Origin: Planifilum fulgidum
GTDB lineage: Bacteria; Bacillota; Bacilli; Thermoactinomycetales; DSM-44946
Assembly (NCBI RefSeq): GCF_900113175.1
Contig: NZ_FOOK01000017.1
Span: 1-64,000, forward strand
Reading direction: 5' to 3'
DNA length: 64,000 nt
Shown here: positions 16,737 through 25,262 of the stretch, in pieces
How the letters are laid out: the number at the start of each line of letters is the position of its first letter
How positions within the stretch are numbered: position 1 is the stretch's first letter
Notes under the pieces: model-generated
What the model was told of the DNA's origin: nothing
Seen by the model: only the letters and a program-made list of their open reading frames with translations
The model's database searches: none
Program-made: the position numbers and the translations under genes

Positions 16737-17733
16737 ATGGCCAACATTAAGGATATCGCCAAAAAAGGCCGGTGTTTCGACGGCCACCGTCTCCCGGGTG
16801 TTGAACGGGCATCCGTACGTGTCCGAACGGAGCCGTCTGGCGGTTGAAGAAGCCATTCGCCAGCTGAATTACACCCCCAATTCCTCGGCGGTTCATCTGA
16901 AGCGGGGAAAAACCGGGGTCATCGCCGCCATTATCAAGCGCATCGATCACCCCTTCATGAGCGGCTTGATGCAGGGAATCGGCGAGGTCGCCCTGAGAAA
17001 GGGATACCAGATCATGGTGTGTCAAACCCGGCTTCAGGCGCGGGAAGAACTGAGATTTCTCCATCTGTTGCAGACCAAACAGGTGGACGGCATCCTTCTG
17101 GAAGACATGCAAAACGATTGGAAGGAGGTGGCGCCCTATGCCGCCTGCGGATCGCTCGTTCTGGTGAATTCCTATGAGGAAAAAGCCAACGTTCCCATGG
17201 TTTACGTCAACAACTACAACGGCGCCCGGCAGGCCCTCCTCCACCTGGTGGAAAAAGGGCACCGAGCGATCGCCGTCTGCCTGGCGAAACGGAACAACAC
17301 CCTTTGCACGGTGCAGGGTCCCCGCTGGCGGGCCTATCAGGATGTCCTTGCCGAAGCGGGAATCGAAATAAACAGCCGCTATGTTTTTGAAAATGTAGGC
17401 ACGAGCAATGTCCTCTCCGGAAAAGAACTCTTCCGGGCCATACGGGAGATGTCGAACAAACCCACCGCCCTGTTCACGGGCAGCGACCAAGTGGCCGCGG
17501 GCTTTATCCTCGAGGCGCAGAGGCACGGGGTCCGGATACCCGAAGACATCGCCGTCGTCGGCTTTGACAACCAACCGATCGCCGAACTGATGGATATCAC
17601 AACCGTATATCAACCCACCCGGGAAATGGGAGAACACGCCTCGGAAATCCTGTTCCGCTTGATCGAGGGTTCGCCCGTCGACCCAAGCGTCGTCGAAATG
17701 CCTCACCAATTGGTGGTGCGGTCCACCACCTGA
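16737..17733 (+). pseudogene. LacI/CcpB-type transcriptional regulator, frameshifted in the DNA-binding helix
   Basis: From ATG 16737 (SD GGGTGGTG) the frame reads MANIKDIAKK, then breaks at A6GG (16761-16768). Removing one base gives [20 protein letters not shown], the textbook LacI helix-turn-helix and hinge. The remainder to 17733 is an intact ligand-binding domain ([50 protein letters not shown]). A protein starting at GTG 16798 would lack DNA binding. Total corrected length is about 331 residues. Next to the xylanase, it may be a sugar-responsive regulator. The frameshift may be real, a slippage site, or a sequencing error. Its first 180 bases were copied into the patchwork at 11.4 kb. 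Confidence 0.85.
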
Positions 17734-17748
17734 CATTGGCGGCAAAGC

Positions 17749-17792
17749 CATCACCCGATTCGCTCCACATTCCGGGTGCGAGTCGGGTGATG
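17749..17792 (+). terminator. Hairpin after the LacI gene
   Basis: CATCACCCGATTCGC pairs with GCGAGTCGGGTGATG (15 bp with one G-T pair, 14-base loop). Only a weak T-rich tract follows (TTCTCTTT), so termination is plausible but not certain. Confidence 0.55.
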
Positions 17793-17849
17793 ATTCTCTT
17801 TGCGTGATGGTGATCGTCGTCTTGTTAGTCAACATATTCAGAATTTCAG

Positions 17850-18064
17850 CGACCAAGTGAAGCCGAATGAGCGGACCGTGTGCCCTCCTCAATAAAGGAA
17901 TTGGTGTAGACGAGCCCCTCCGGTCTTGCTCCACAACATTTTCCGGGGAAACCTCTCATCTCCACCCGTTGCTTCAGATGCTCCGGATCCGTAAACGCCT
18001 TGTACACCTGCTCCTGCGGCGCATCGAAGGTGCGCGCGATATACAACTCGTTCGGATTGGACAT
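17850..18064 (-). pseudogene. SRPBCC/AHSA1-like protein remnant
   Basis: Minus strand from 18064: MSNPNELYIARTFDAPQE, then QVYKAFTDPEHLKQ, the standard N-terminus of AHSA1-type SRPBCC proteins. It then diverges into shifted frames (ERFPRKMLWSKTGG, then LVYTNSFIEEGT) and lacks the rest of the domain. Upstream 18065-18360 reads protein-like in part (ERLKEPNDWPETFRPVGEER) but was not recognised. Confidence 0.6.
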
Positions 18065-18100
18065 TGGAGCGCGATGTTCCGCGGCGGGACTTTTTGAAGT

Positions 18101-18960
18101 GCCGGGCAGATAATCCTCCAACTGATCGGACCTCTCCTCCCCGACGGGGCGAAAGGTTTCCGGCCAATCGTTTGGCTCTTTGAGCCGCTCGCAGCTTGCG
18201 GATCCGCCGGTCGCCGATCGGATGCATCCCGACGAACCCGGCATCACTGAGTGTCATCCGGAGGTATAAAGGGTTTTCCGCAGCGGAAAATCCTCTCCCA
18301 AGAGACAAAAAGCTTAAGGGACCCTTGTCGTACAAATGCATTGGAATTACGGTCAGACCTTGCATGGATTCAGCCGGCCTTGGCCTCCTTCACCCTTGAC
18401 CTTTATCTTGTCCTCCCCTTTGCGACCGACGCTTCCATGACGTCCCGGTCATCTGCATTCGATTGACAATATAATCGGACTGCTCTTTCCGCCCTTATTA
18501 GCACGTGCCCCGCAACAAATAAGTTTCGAGATTTTTGCCGCTTCAGCGGCCGCCTTCTGTTCGCGACTGCCCGCCCTGGACTTCATCAGAAGCGTGACAA
18601 ACTCGTTTTCGACAAATGGGGTTTTCTTCTGACTGATTTTTTTGGGCGTTTTGTTTGAGAGGGGTGTTTTGATTGTTTGATTTTCAAACGAGTTTATAAA
18701 CCAAACATAAACAACTAAAAAACAACCATTGCCGCAATCGGGATTCCCATTCCCGTTCCTTTCTTTCACTTAAATTCCGGCCGCCCGGGTGCAATCCACC
18801 GGAAAACCCCGTTCTTCCTTCTCCGCCCCTCGCACGGAAAGGGAAAATCGTTTCGTAGACTGATTGTCCGGCTCCAAACGGCCTATCGCACAATTTTCCC
18901 TTGCCTGCACATCAGCCCTTTCTCTCTACTCTATAAAAACATATTGATAAGTTGGGAGGT
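18101..18960. other. Gene-free stretch with degraded coding debris
   Basis: About 860 bp without a supportable gene. Minus strand near 18555-18630 reads VENEFVTLLMKSRAGSREQK, which recalls the small helix-turn-helix N-terminus found on sigma-like proteins of mobile elements, but the frame has no start signal and the region is short. Base composition around 18580-18760 is distinctly A/T-richer than the flanks. Confidence 0.35.
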
Positions 18961-18968
18961 GAAATGGG

Positions 18969-19658
18969 TTGATCGTCAACATCCTCAATAGCGTGTTCAA
19001 TTTCGTTCAAGGGGTTGTTTCCACGATCTTCGGCTCCGGCGTTCTTCCGCCGCAACCGCCGCTTCCTCCGCCGCCTCAGCTTCGACCCATCGCGCGGGAC
19101 GATTTCTACACCACCGATGAAGGAACCCCTCTCTCTGTCCCTGCTCCCGGCGTGCTGGCCAACGATTTTGACTTCAGGGGACTTCCCCTCACGGCCATTT
19201 TGATCAGCAATCCGTCCAACGGCACGCTGACATTCAACTCGGACGGCTCCTTTGTCTACACGCCGAATGCCGGCTTCACAGGGACGGACACCTTCACGTA
19301 TCAAGCCAGCAACGGGGTTTCCAGATCCCTGGTGGCCACGGTCACCATTACTGTAAACGCCACGAACCAGCCTCCCGTCGCCAACGACGATTCCTACACG
19401 ACTGATGTGGATACACCCCTCACGGTTCCTGCTCCCGGAGTCTTGGCCAACGACACCGATCCGAACGGCGATCCGCTGACGGCCCAGTTGGTCGACGGTC
19501 CCGCCAACGGAACGCTCGTATTGAATCCCGACGGCTCCTTCACCTACACTCCGGACACCGGCTTTAGCGGCACGGACAGCTTCACCTACCAAGCCAGCGA
19601 CGGAAGCGCCCTGTCCAATGTCGCCACTGTCACTATTGATGTTGGGTTGACTCCGTGA
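18969..19658 (+). CDS. Putative spore-surface fibre protein with two tandem-95/cadherin-like repeats
   Basis: 229 residues. Residues 1-22 form an amphipathic start (IVNILNSVFNFVQGVV), followed by a proline-rich stretch (LPPQPPLPPPPQLRP) and two Ig-like repeats of about 88 residues. Each has DxxYTTDxxTPLxVPAPGVL, LANDxDxxGxPL and NPDGSFxYTPxxGFxGTDxF, the acidic Ca-binding pattern of this family. There is no signal peptide or sortase motif, so secretion by normal routes is unlikely; assembly inside the mother cell would fit. The TTG start follows GGGAGGTG; the ATG before it meets a stop. Neighbours are small Sm-like proteins and sugar genes. The spore role is inference. Confidence 0.8.
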   Translation: MIVNILNSVFNFVQGVVSTIFGSGVLPPQPPLPPPPQLRPIARDDFYTTDEGTPLSVPAPGVLANDFDFRGLPLTAILISNPSNGTLTFNSDGSFVYTPNAGFTGTDTFTYQASNGVSRSLVATVTITVNATNQPPVANDDSYTTDVDTPLTVPAPGVLANDTDPNGDPLTAQLVDGPANGTLVLNPDGSFTYTPDTGFSGTDSFTYQASDGSALSNVATVTIDVGLTP

Positions 19659-19683
19659 CAAATAGATCCTCATAAACAATGAC

Positions 19684-19715
19684 TCCCCCTATCTGTCGGT
19701 CATAGGGGGATTTTT
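19684..19715 (+). terminator. Terminator after the repeat protein
   Basis: TCCCCCTA-tctgtcggtca-TAGGGGGA then T5. Confidence 0.9.
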
Positions 19716-19774
19716 GATGAAAACGGGCAAAAAACAAGCGTCTATTTTCTGAGAGGTTTGTAATATTTGCCCTT

Positions 19775-19802
19775 ACTCTTTTATTCTCCGACAAATAATC
19801 TA
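19775..19802 (+). promoter_or_regulatory. Possible sigma-K-type promoter
   Basis: AC (19775-19776), 17 bp, AATAATCTA (19794-19802), one mismatch from the Bacillus sigma-K -10 (CATA-N3-TA). It would leave a leader of only about 15 bases, which weakens the call. It would fit late mother-cell expression. Confidence 0.25.
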
Positions 19803-19823
19803 TGATCACGGAGGTGAAGAAGA

Positions 19824-20099
19824 GTGGTGTTAAATAACACGCTGAATGAAGTATTTGATTTTGTCGAAGAGGTCTTGGGTATCGTTCTCAACCGGGGCGT
19901 TCCGGACGACCAATCCATCAGACGTTTGTTCCAATCCTACATGGGAATGAACGTCACCGTTGAAACGACCGGAGGCGACGTAACCGGACAAGTAACCTTT
20001 GTCGGTGCCGATTTCCTCGAATTGCAGGCGGGCGGGGAGATCATTTTGATTCCGTTCAGCAGCATTATCTTTGTCTCTCCCCAAGGAGGTGTGATGTGA
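19824..20099 (+). CDS. Small Sm-like (DUF2642-type) protein with N-terminal helix
   Basis: 91 residues. The N-terminus (VVLNNTLNEVFDFVEEVLGI) resembles that of the fibre protein at 18969. The C-terminal 55 residues (MGMNVTVETTGGDVTGQVTF, GADFLELQ, IILIPFSSIIFVSP) form a small beta-barrel pattern like DUF2642/Sm-fold proteins of Bacillus spores. Start GTG follows GGAGGTG. It sits two bases before the next gene. It likely acts as a structural or scaffold component; no enzymatic residues are evident. Confidence 0.7.
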   Translation: MVLNNTLNEVFDFVEEVLGIVLNRGVPDDQSIRRLFQSYMGMNVTVETTGGDVTGQVTFVGADFLELQAGGEIILIPFSSIIFVSPQGGVM

Positions 20100-20100
20100 G

Positions 20101-20307
20101 ATGGATCTGGAAAACCGGCTTCGCCAATTCATCGGCCGTACGGTCCAAGTGGTGGTTCCCCAGGGCAGCGGCCCGTTTGAGGGACAACTCGTCAGCGTGA
20201 CCAACGGTGCCTTCACGATTCAGACGGCTCCTCCGCCGGGATACGGCTCTTCCAGCCTTCTGACCTTCCTCATCCGAAACATCAGCTATGTGAGGATCCT
20301 GGCATAA
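20101..20307 (+). CDS. Second small Sm-like protein
   Basis: 68 residues: LENRLRQFIGRTVQVVVPQG, FEGQLVSVTNGAFTIQT and LLTFLIRNISYVRIL. This is the same barrel pattern as the preceding gene (short strand, G-x-L/V turn, final hydrophobic strand) without the N-terminal helix. AAGGAGGTG lies nine bases before the ATG. The stop codon is directly followed by the ATG of the epimerase, so the small proteins and the sugar gene are one transcription and translation unit. Confidence 0.7.
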   Translation: MDLENRLRQFIGRTVQVVVPQGSGPFEGQLVSVTNGAFTIQTAPPPGYGSSSLLTFLIRNISYVRILA

Positions 20308-21219
20308 ATGATTCTGATCACCGGCGCGGCGGGATATATCGGAACCAAGCTGGTGGATTTTCTCTCCAAAAGGGGCATGCCGATCCGGGCCATCGACAAT
20401 TTCCGGGTGCAGACCGTGTCTGAAATCAACGGCGTGCCCATCGAAAAAATGGATCTGACGGTGGAAGAAGATGTGAAAAAGATGGTCCGGGATGTCCGCA
20501 CCATCATCCATTTGGGAGCCATCAGCGACGTCGCCCAGTGCGAAACCCAGGCAAGGGACGCGGTCCTGATCAACCTGCTCTCCCTCAAATACTTGATCCG
20601 CGAAGCCGTCAACGCAGGAGTTGAAAAAATCATTTTCCCGTCTTCTTTTGCCGTCTACGATCCCCGTTCGACGACGATCACCGAGCAATCGCCGGCAAAT
20701 CCCAGAAACTTCTACGGACAGCTCAAGAAGTGGGCGGAAGAGCTGCTTCTCGCCGAACAAGAAAGAGGCAATCTGGAAACCGTGATCTTCCGGCAGGCCA
20801 ACGTTTACGGCAGGAGCCGGGTGCCGAAGCAAACCGTGGTGGAAAGCTTCTGCAAGGCGCTGCTTGCCAACCAAAAAATCCAGGTCCGCGGGACCGGACG
20901 ACAGACGCGCAACTTCATCCACGTGGATGACGTGGTGTGGGCCTATCATCAGGCCCTTTCCCCTTCCGTCCGCGGCATCTACAATCTCGGCGGGGAAGAA
21001 ACCTTGAGCATTTGGGACCTTGCCCAACTGGTCAACCAAGTAGGACGGGAATGCCTCGGACGGTCGGTTCCCGTCGTCCGCCGGCAAAAAGGCGCCTTTA
21101 AAGAAGAAAGAACGCATTTTGCCGCTGTGGATACCGGAAAAATAAAAACGCTCTTCAGGGGGAGAAAATTGAAAAGCCTCAAAGAGGGGATACGGGAATA
21201 CTTCCTGGATCCCGCCTAG
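20308..21219 (+). CDS. NAD-dependent nucleotide-sugar epimerase/dehydratase
   Basis: 303 residues, extended SDR family. The Rossmann nucleotide motif is GAAGYIGTKLV at the N-terminus, followed by IHLGAISDVAQ, the catalytic serine in IIFPSSFAVYD and YGQLKKWAEE (Tyr-x3-Lys). RQANVYGRSR and NFIHVDDVVWAYHQA are typical of sugar epimerases. Substrate not predictable. It starts immediately at the end of the Sm-like gene and ends with a 4-bp overlap with the convergent acetyltransferase. A 162-bp piece of this gene is found in the patchwork at 11.5 kb. Confidence 0.88.
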   Translation: MILITGAAGYIGTKLVDFLSKRGMPIRAIDNFRVQTVSEINGVPIEKMDLTVEEDVKKMVRDVRTIIHLGAISDVAQCETQARDAVLINLLSLKYLIREAVNAGVEKIIFPSSFAVYDPRSTTITEQSPANPRNFYGQLKKWAEELLLAEQERGNLETVIFRQANVYGRSRVPKQTVVESFCKALLANQKIQVRGTGRQTRNFIHVDDVVWAYHQALSPSVRGIYNLGGEETLSIWDLAQLVNQVGRECLGRSVPVVRRQKGAFKEERTHFAAVDTGKIKTLFRGRKLKSLKEGIREYFLDPA

Positions 21220-21953
21220 GGCGATCGAGGGGGAAGATTGGAAAGCCACTGGTCTTCGGGAACCGTCCGGTAGGGTTTGGCCGGCACCCCTTTGACAATG
21301 GTTTTGACGGGAACATCCCTTGTCACCACACTTCCCGCAGCGACAAATCCCTCTTCATGAACCGTCACTCCCGGAAGCAAGACCGCTCCGGCTCCAATTC
21401 TTCCTCCTCTTTTTACATGCACCCCCTTAAAGGCGATCGGACGCGGGGCGCGGGCCGCAAAGGGATCGTTCGATGTGACCACGCAGGGAGCCACAAACGC
21501 GTCGTCCTCCAAACGGGAATAGGCCGTGATATATGCATTGGTCTCCAGCTTGACCCGGTCTCCGATGTGGATGTGATTTTCCAGCGCCACCCCTCTGCCG
21601 ACGACGCACTTCCTTCCGATCACCACATGTTCCCGCACGGTGGCGAGATCCGCAATGAAGCAATCTTCCCCGACGACGCATCCGCGGTACAAGATGCTGC
21701 CGCTCCCGATTTGCACATTGTTTCCGATCCTTGCGGGGGGAGTATTTTCCCCCTTTCCTCTCATCGGCGCCTTTCCCACAATCGTGTGGTCGCCGATTCG
21801 CACCCGGTCCCCGATCCACGTCCGGTCGTGGATGATCACGTGGGAACCGATCTCCACATCGTCCCCCACGATCACCCCTGAACCGATATAGGAAAACAAC
21901 CCGATGCGGACATTTCTTCCAAGCCGGGCCTGCGGATGAACGAAGGGATTCAA
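21216..21953 (-). CDS. Left-handed beta-helix N-acyltransferase (WbpD-like)
   Basis: 245 residues made almost entirely of hexapeptide repeats (for example IGSGVIVGDDVEIGSHVIIH and GAGAVLLPGVTVHEEGFVAA), ending in VVKGVPAKPY, which is typical of sugar O/N-acetyltransferases. Together with the overlapping aminotransferase it should acetylate an amino group installed on a nucleotide sugar. Start ATG 21953 overlaps the stop of the DegT gene by four bases. Acyl donor is presumed acetyl-CoA. Confidence 0.85.
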   Translation of the reverse strand: MNPFVHPQARLGRNVRIGLFSYIGSGVIVGDDVEIGSHVIIHDRTWIGDRVRIGDHTIVGKAPMRGKGENTPPARIGNNVQIGSGSILYRGCVVGEDCFIADLATVREHVVIGRKCVVGRGVALENHIHIGDRVKLETNAYITAYSRLEDDAFVAPCVVTSNDPFAARAPRPIAFKGVHVKRGGRIGAGAVLLPGVTVHEEGFVAAGSVVTRDVPVKTIVKGVPAKPYRTVPEDQWLSNLPPRSP

Positions 21954-23059
21954 AGGGCCTTCCCCTCCTTGAAAAAGCGGATCACTTTCTCGATGATGAG
22001 CTCCTGCTCCTCATCGGAAAGTTCCGGATAAACCGGCAATGCCAGCGTTGTCCCCGCGACCGCCTCCGCCCGGGGCAGCGAAGGGACGGGAAAGCGGTCT
22101 TTCCAGGCCTTCTGGCGGTGCAGCGGAAGGGGGTAGTAGATTTCGCATTCGATGCCATGGCGCGCAAGCCATTTTTTCAAAGAAGCGCTGCGGGGGGTGC
22201 GAACAACGAACAGGTGGTAGACCGGGGTGACTGGGGGCTCTTCCGAAGGAAGCTGAAGGGGCAGCCCTTGAAAAGCTTCCTGATAACGCCGGGCCAATGT
22301 TCGCCGTCGCTGAATCCACTTCGGCAGATGTTTCAGCTTGATGCGCAGAATCGCCGCCTGAATCTCATCCAGCCGGCTGTTGAACCCGAAGAGGGAGTGG
22401 TGATACTTCCGGTAAGCCCCGTGGGTGCGCAACAGGCGGATCCGCTCATCCAGCCGCGGGTCGGATGTCGTGATCATGCCGCCGTCCCCCATCCCGCCCA
22501 GGTTTTTGGTGGGATAAAAGGAAAAGCAACCGGCATCGCCCCAGGACCCCACGGGTTTGCCTCCGATGTCGGCGCCAATCGCTTGGCAGGCGTCCTCCAC
22601 GAGGTGCAATCCATAACGCCGGGCGATGGAGGCCAGCGATCTCATATCCGCCGGATGGCCAAACAGGTGCACCGGAAGGATCGCTTTTGTGCGGGGCGTG
22701 ATCGCCCGCTCCACCTGCTCGGGATCCAGGTTGAAGTGGCGGGTTTCAATATCCGCCAGGACCGGCCGGGCGCCTGTCTGGACGATCGCTTCGACGGTGG
22801 CGAAAAAGGTGTAAGGGCTGGTGATCACCTCGTCCCCTTCCCCCACCCCCAATGCCCGCAGGGTCAAAAAGAGGGCATCCGTTCCGCTGTTCACCCCGAT
22901 TCCGTATCGGGTTCCGCAAAAGGCGGCCATCTCCTTTTCAAAGGCTTCACAGTTTTTTCCCAAAACGAATCGTCCCTGATCCATCACCTCTCCGATCGCT
23001 CTTTCCATCTCACCCTTCAGGGACTGATGCTGACGCCGGATATCGATTAACGGAATCAT
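21950..23059 (-). CDS. DegT/DnrJ/EryC1-family sugar aminotransferase (WbpE-like)
   Basis: 369 residues, PLP-dependent aminotransferase acting on keto-sugars. The PLP lysine is in FYPTKNLGGMGDGG (about residue 185); GVNSGTDALFLTLRALG, VITSPYTFFATVEAI, PVHLFGHPADM and LVEDACQAIGA are all conserved. Forms a two-gene unit with the N-acyltransferase. Start ATG 23059 has GGAGGAGGGGGG in front. The 63-bp gap to the divergent oxidoreductase is likely the control region of both. Confidence 0.92.
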   Translation of the reverse strand: MIPLIDIRRQHQSLKGEMERAIGEVMDQGRFVLGKNCEAFEKEMAAFCGTRYGIGVNSGTDALFLTLRALGVGEGDEVITSPYTFFATVEAIVQTGARPVLADIETRHFNLDPEQVERAITPRTKAILPVHLFGHPADMRSLASIARRYGLHLVEDACQAIGADIGGKPVGSWGDAGCFSFYPTKNLGGMGDGGMITTSDPRLDERIRLLRTHGAYRKYHHSLFGFNSRLDEIQAAILRIKLKHLPKWIQRRRTLARRYQEAFQGLPLQLPSEEPPVTPVYHLFVVRTPRSASLKKWLARHGIECEIYYPLPLHRQKAWKDRFPVPSLPRAEAVAGTTLALPVYPELSDEEQELIIEKVIRFFKEGKAL

Positions 23060-23122
23060 CCGCCCCCCTCCTCCATCTCTTTCATCCTATGACGAACGGT
23101 TGAGGATTATTTCCGAAGGGAG

Positions 23123-24103
23123 ATGGAGCGCTTGGACGCAAAAAAAATTCCAATCGGGTTGGTGGGAGCGGGTTTTATGGGAGAAAATCACCTCCGAAAT
23201 CTGATCACCTTATCCGGAGTGGAAATCGTCGGGATTTTTGATTCCGACGCTTCAAAGGCGGATGCCCTGGCGAAAAAATATCGGGTGCCGCGGGCGCAAA
23301 GCCTGCATGATTTGCTGAAGCAGGCCGAAGCCGTCGTCATCTGCGTGCCGACCACCGCCCATTATGACGTGGCGTCGGAAGCCGTCCGAAACGGATGCCA
23401 TGTGTTTCTGGAAAAACCCTTCACCCATACCGTTGACGAGGCCCGATCCCTGTGCCGGCTCGCCGACAAGCACAAAGTTCGCATCCAAGTGGGGCATGTG
23501 GAGCGGTTCAATCCGGTGATCCAAACCCTTCTGAAATCGGTTCGATACGAAAACCTGCTCATGGGAGAATTTTACCGGTATGTTCCCTTGAGAAAACACA
23601 TCGATGCAGACGTGTTGCTCACCCTGATGGTGCACGACCTGGATCTGATCCTCCGCTTGGCCGATCGGATGAAAACTTCTCCCGTCCGCTTCGCCGCATC
23701 CGGTCGGACCGTCCACCCCAAGGAGATGAACCGGGGTCTCATCGACAATGCGATGGTTCAAATCCTCTTCGACTCTTCCTTTCTCGTGAATGTCCATGCG
23801 GTCCGCACGGGGGCCTTGCACAGGCGGGAGATCATTCTGACGGAGACCGATCGGACTTGGGTTGCCGACCTGTTGAATCATCGGCTGCATCTTTTCACCC
23901 GACTCGGCCGGCACACCAAACAAGTCGATCACCGGACCGTGAAAATACCGGCAACGTCTCCCCTGCTGGAGGAGATCAAGCACTTTGTCTCCTCCGTGAA
24001 AACCGGCCGGCCGCCCCTTGTGACCCATCGTGACGGGCTGAACGTCATGGAGCTTGTCGAAAAGATCCGATCCAACATGAAAACGGGGAGTGATGCGATG
24101 TGA
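23123..24103 (+). CDS. Gfo/Idh/MocA-family oxidoreductase (WbpB-like)
   Basis: 326 residues. The N-terminal NAD(P) fold has GLVGAGFMGENHL; VICVPTTAHYDVA and CHVFLEKPFTHTV carry the family EKP motif, and VGHVERFNPVI follows. Such enzymes oxidise or epimerise nucleotide sugars. With the DegT and acyltransferase genes it matches a WbpB/E/D-type acetamido-sugar route. The ATG abuts the ribosome site AAGGGAG with no spacer; the TTG nine bases later (23132) has proper spacing and may be the true start. The stop overlaps the next GTG by four bases. Confidence 0.87.
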   Translation: MERLDAKKIPIGLVGAGFMGENHLRNLITLSGVEIVGIFDSDASKADALAKKYRVPRAQSLHDLLKQAEAVVICVPTTAHYDVASEAVRNGCHVFLEKPFTHTVDEARSLCRLADKHKVRIQVGHVERFNPVIQTLLKSVRYENLLMGEFYRYVPLRKHIDADVLLTLMVHDLDLILRLADRMKTSPVRFAASGRTVHPKEMNRGLIDNAMVQILFDSSFLVNVHAVRTGALHRREIILTETDRTWVADLLNHRLHLFTRLGRHTKQVDHRTVKIPATSPLLEEIKHFVSSVKTGRPPLVTHRDGLNVMELVEKIRSNMKTGSDAM

Positions 24104-25248
24104 TTTTGGTCACCGGAGCCGACGGCTATATCGGCTGGCCGCTGATGTTGAGGCTCAGCCGGGCCTTTCCCGAGGAGCGAATCATCGGAGTGGACCATTT
24201 CGGCCGGCGCCGCTGGGTTGAGGAAATCGGAAGCGTCAGCGCCATTCCGATCGCGCCGATGGAAAGGCGGATGAAGACGGCAAAAGAGTTCGGCATGTGC
24301 AACCTTTCCTTCATCGAAGCGGACCTGACAAACTATCAAAAGGTATGCCAGATATTGAAAACCTTCCGACCCCGCGTCATTCTGCACGTGGCCGCCCAAC
24401 CGGCCGCCCCCTTCTCCCACCTTCACGCTCCCCTGGCCGATCTGACGCAGGAGAACAATAACCGGATGTGCCGAAACCTGCTCTGGGGGATCAAAGAATG
24501 CGGGTTGGAACATTCCACCCACCTGATTGAAACCACCACGACGGGAGTCTACGGATCGCCCAATTTCACCATTCCCGAAGGATTCATCCATGTGGAGACC
24601 GATTCCGGCTCCGATACGATTCCCTATCCCGGGATGGCCACATCGTGGTACCACATGAGCAAAGCCAATGACGTCAACAGCCTGTACCTCGCATCCAGAC
24701 TGTGGGGGCTGACCATTACCGACTTGAGGACAGCCATCGTGTTCGGAACCGGAACCAGAGAAACGCGCCTGCACCCCGATCTGGCAACCCGGTTCGACTT
24801 CGATTTTTACTTCGGGGTGGTTCCCAACCGCTTCTGCGCGCAGATGCTGGCCGGCCACCCGATCACCATCTATGGAAAAGGGGAACAGAAAAAGCCGATG
24901 ATCGCCCTGGAGGATGCCGTCCAATCCCTGGCGAAAGCGGCCGCCTATTCCCCTCCGAAGCAGAAATTTCAGGTGTTTAACCAGATGACCATCCTGGCCA
25001 GCCCCAAACAGCTGGCGGAACAGGTCCAACGCGCCGGACGGAAGCAGGGATTGCAGGCGGAGGTTGTCCATATTCCCAATCCCCGAAAAGAGAATGAGAC
25101 CCATCAGATGAAAATGGAAAACGGGGGATTCCGCAAGCACTTTCTTCCGGAAGAACCCGTTTCGCTACAGGAAGGCATCGACCGGATGGTGAGGGACCTG
25201 CTTCCCTACCGCCCGGTGTTCAAACAATATGAGGACCGCTTCCTGTAA
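24100..25248 (+). CDS. SDR-family enzyme resembling UDP-sulfoquinovose synthase (SQD1-like)
   Basis: 382 residues. The N-terminal nucleotide motif is VTGADGYIGWPLMLRL, then HFGRRRWVEEIGSVSAIPI, ETTTTGVYGSPNFTIPEGF, WYHMSKANDVNSLYLASRLW, VVPNRFCAQMLAGHPITIYG and KFQVFNQMT. This run matches the SQD1 family more closely than ordinary epimerases, including the G-x-YG-P loop and the YHxSK catalytic pair. SQD1 makes UDP-sulfoquinovose from UDP-glucose and sulfite. Substrate identity here is inference; no sulfite supply gene is adjacent. Starts with GTG overlapping the previous stop. Confidence 0.75.
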   Translation: MILVTGADGYIGWPLMLRLSRAFPEERIIGVDHFGRRRWVEEIGSVSAIPIAPMERRMKTAKEFGMCNLSFIEADLTNYQKVCQILKTFRPRVILHVAAQPAAPFSHLHAPLADLTQENNNRMCRNLLWGIKECGLEHSTHLIETTTTGVYGSPNFTIPEGFIHVETDSGSDTIPYPGMATSWYHMSKANDVNSLYLASRLWGLTITDLRTAIVFGTGTRETRLHPDLATRFDFDFYFGVVPNRFCAQMLAGHPITIYGKGEQKKPMIALEDAVQSLAKAAAYSPPKQKFQVFNQMTILASPKQLAEQVQRAGRKQGLQAEVVHIPNPRKENETHQMKMENGGFRKHFLPEEPVSLQEGIDRMVRDLLPYRPVFKQYEDRFL

Positions 25249-25262
25249 AGGTGGGTGGGCTT

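Noticed and set aside
19084-19658. Tandem repeats as a possible CRISPR-like or DNA-level repeat array
   Set aside because: The periodicity is at the protein level (two Ig-like repeats of about 88 residues) with a diverged DNA sequence.
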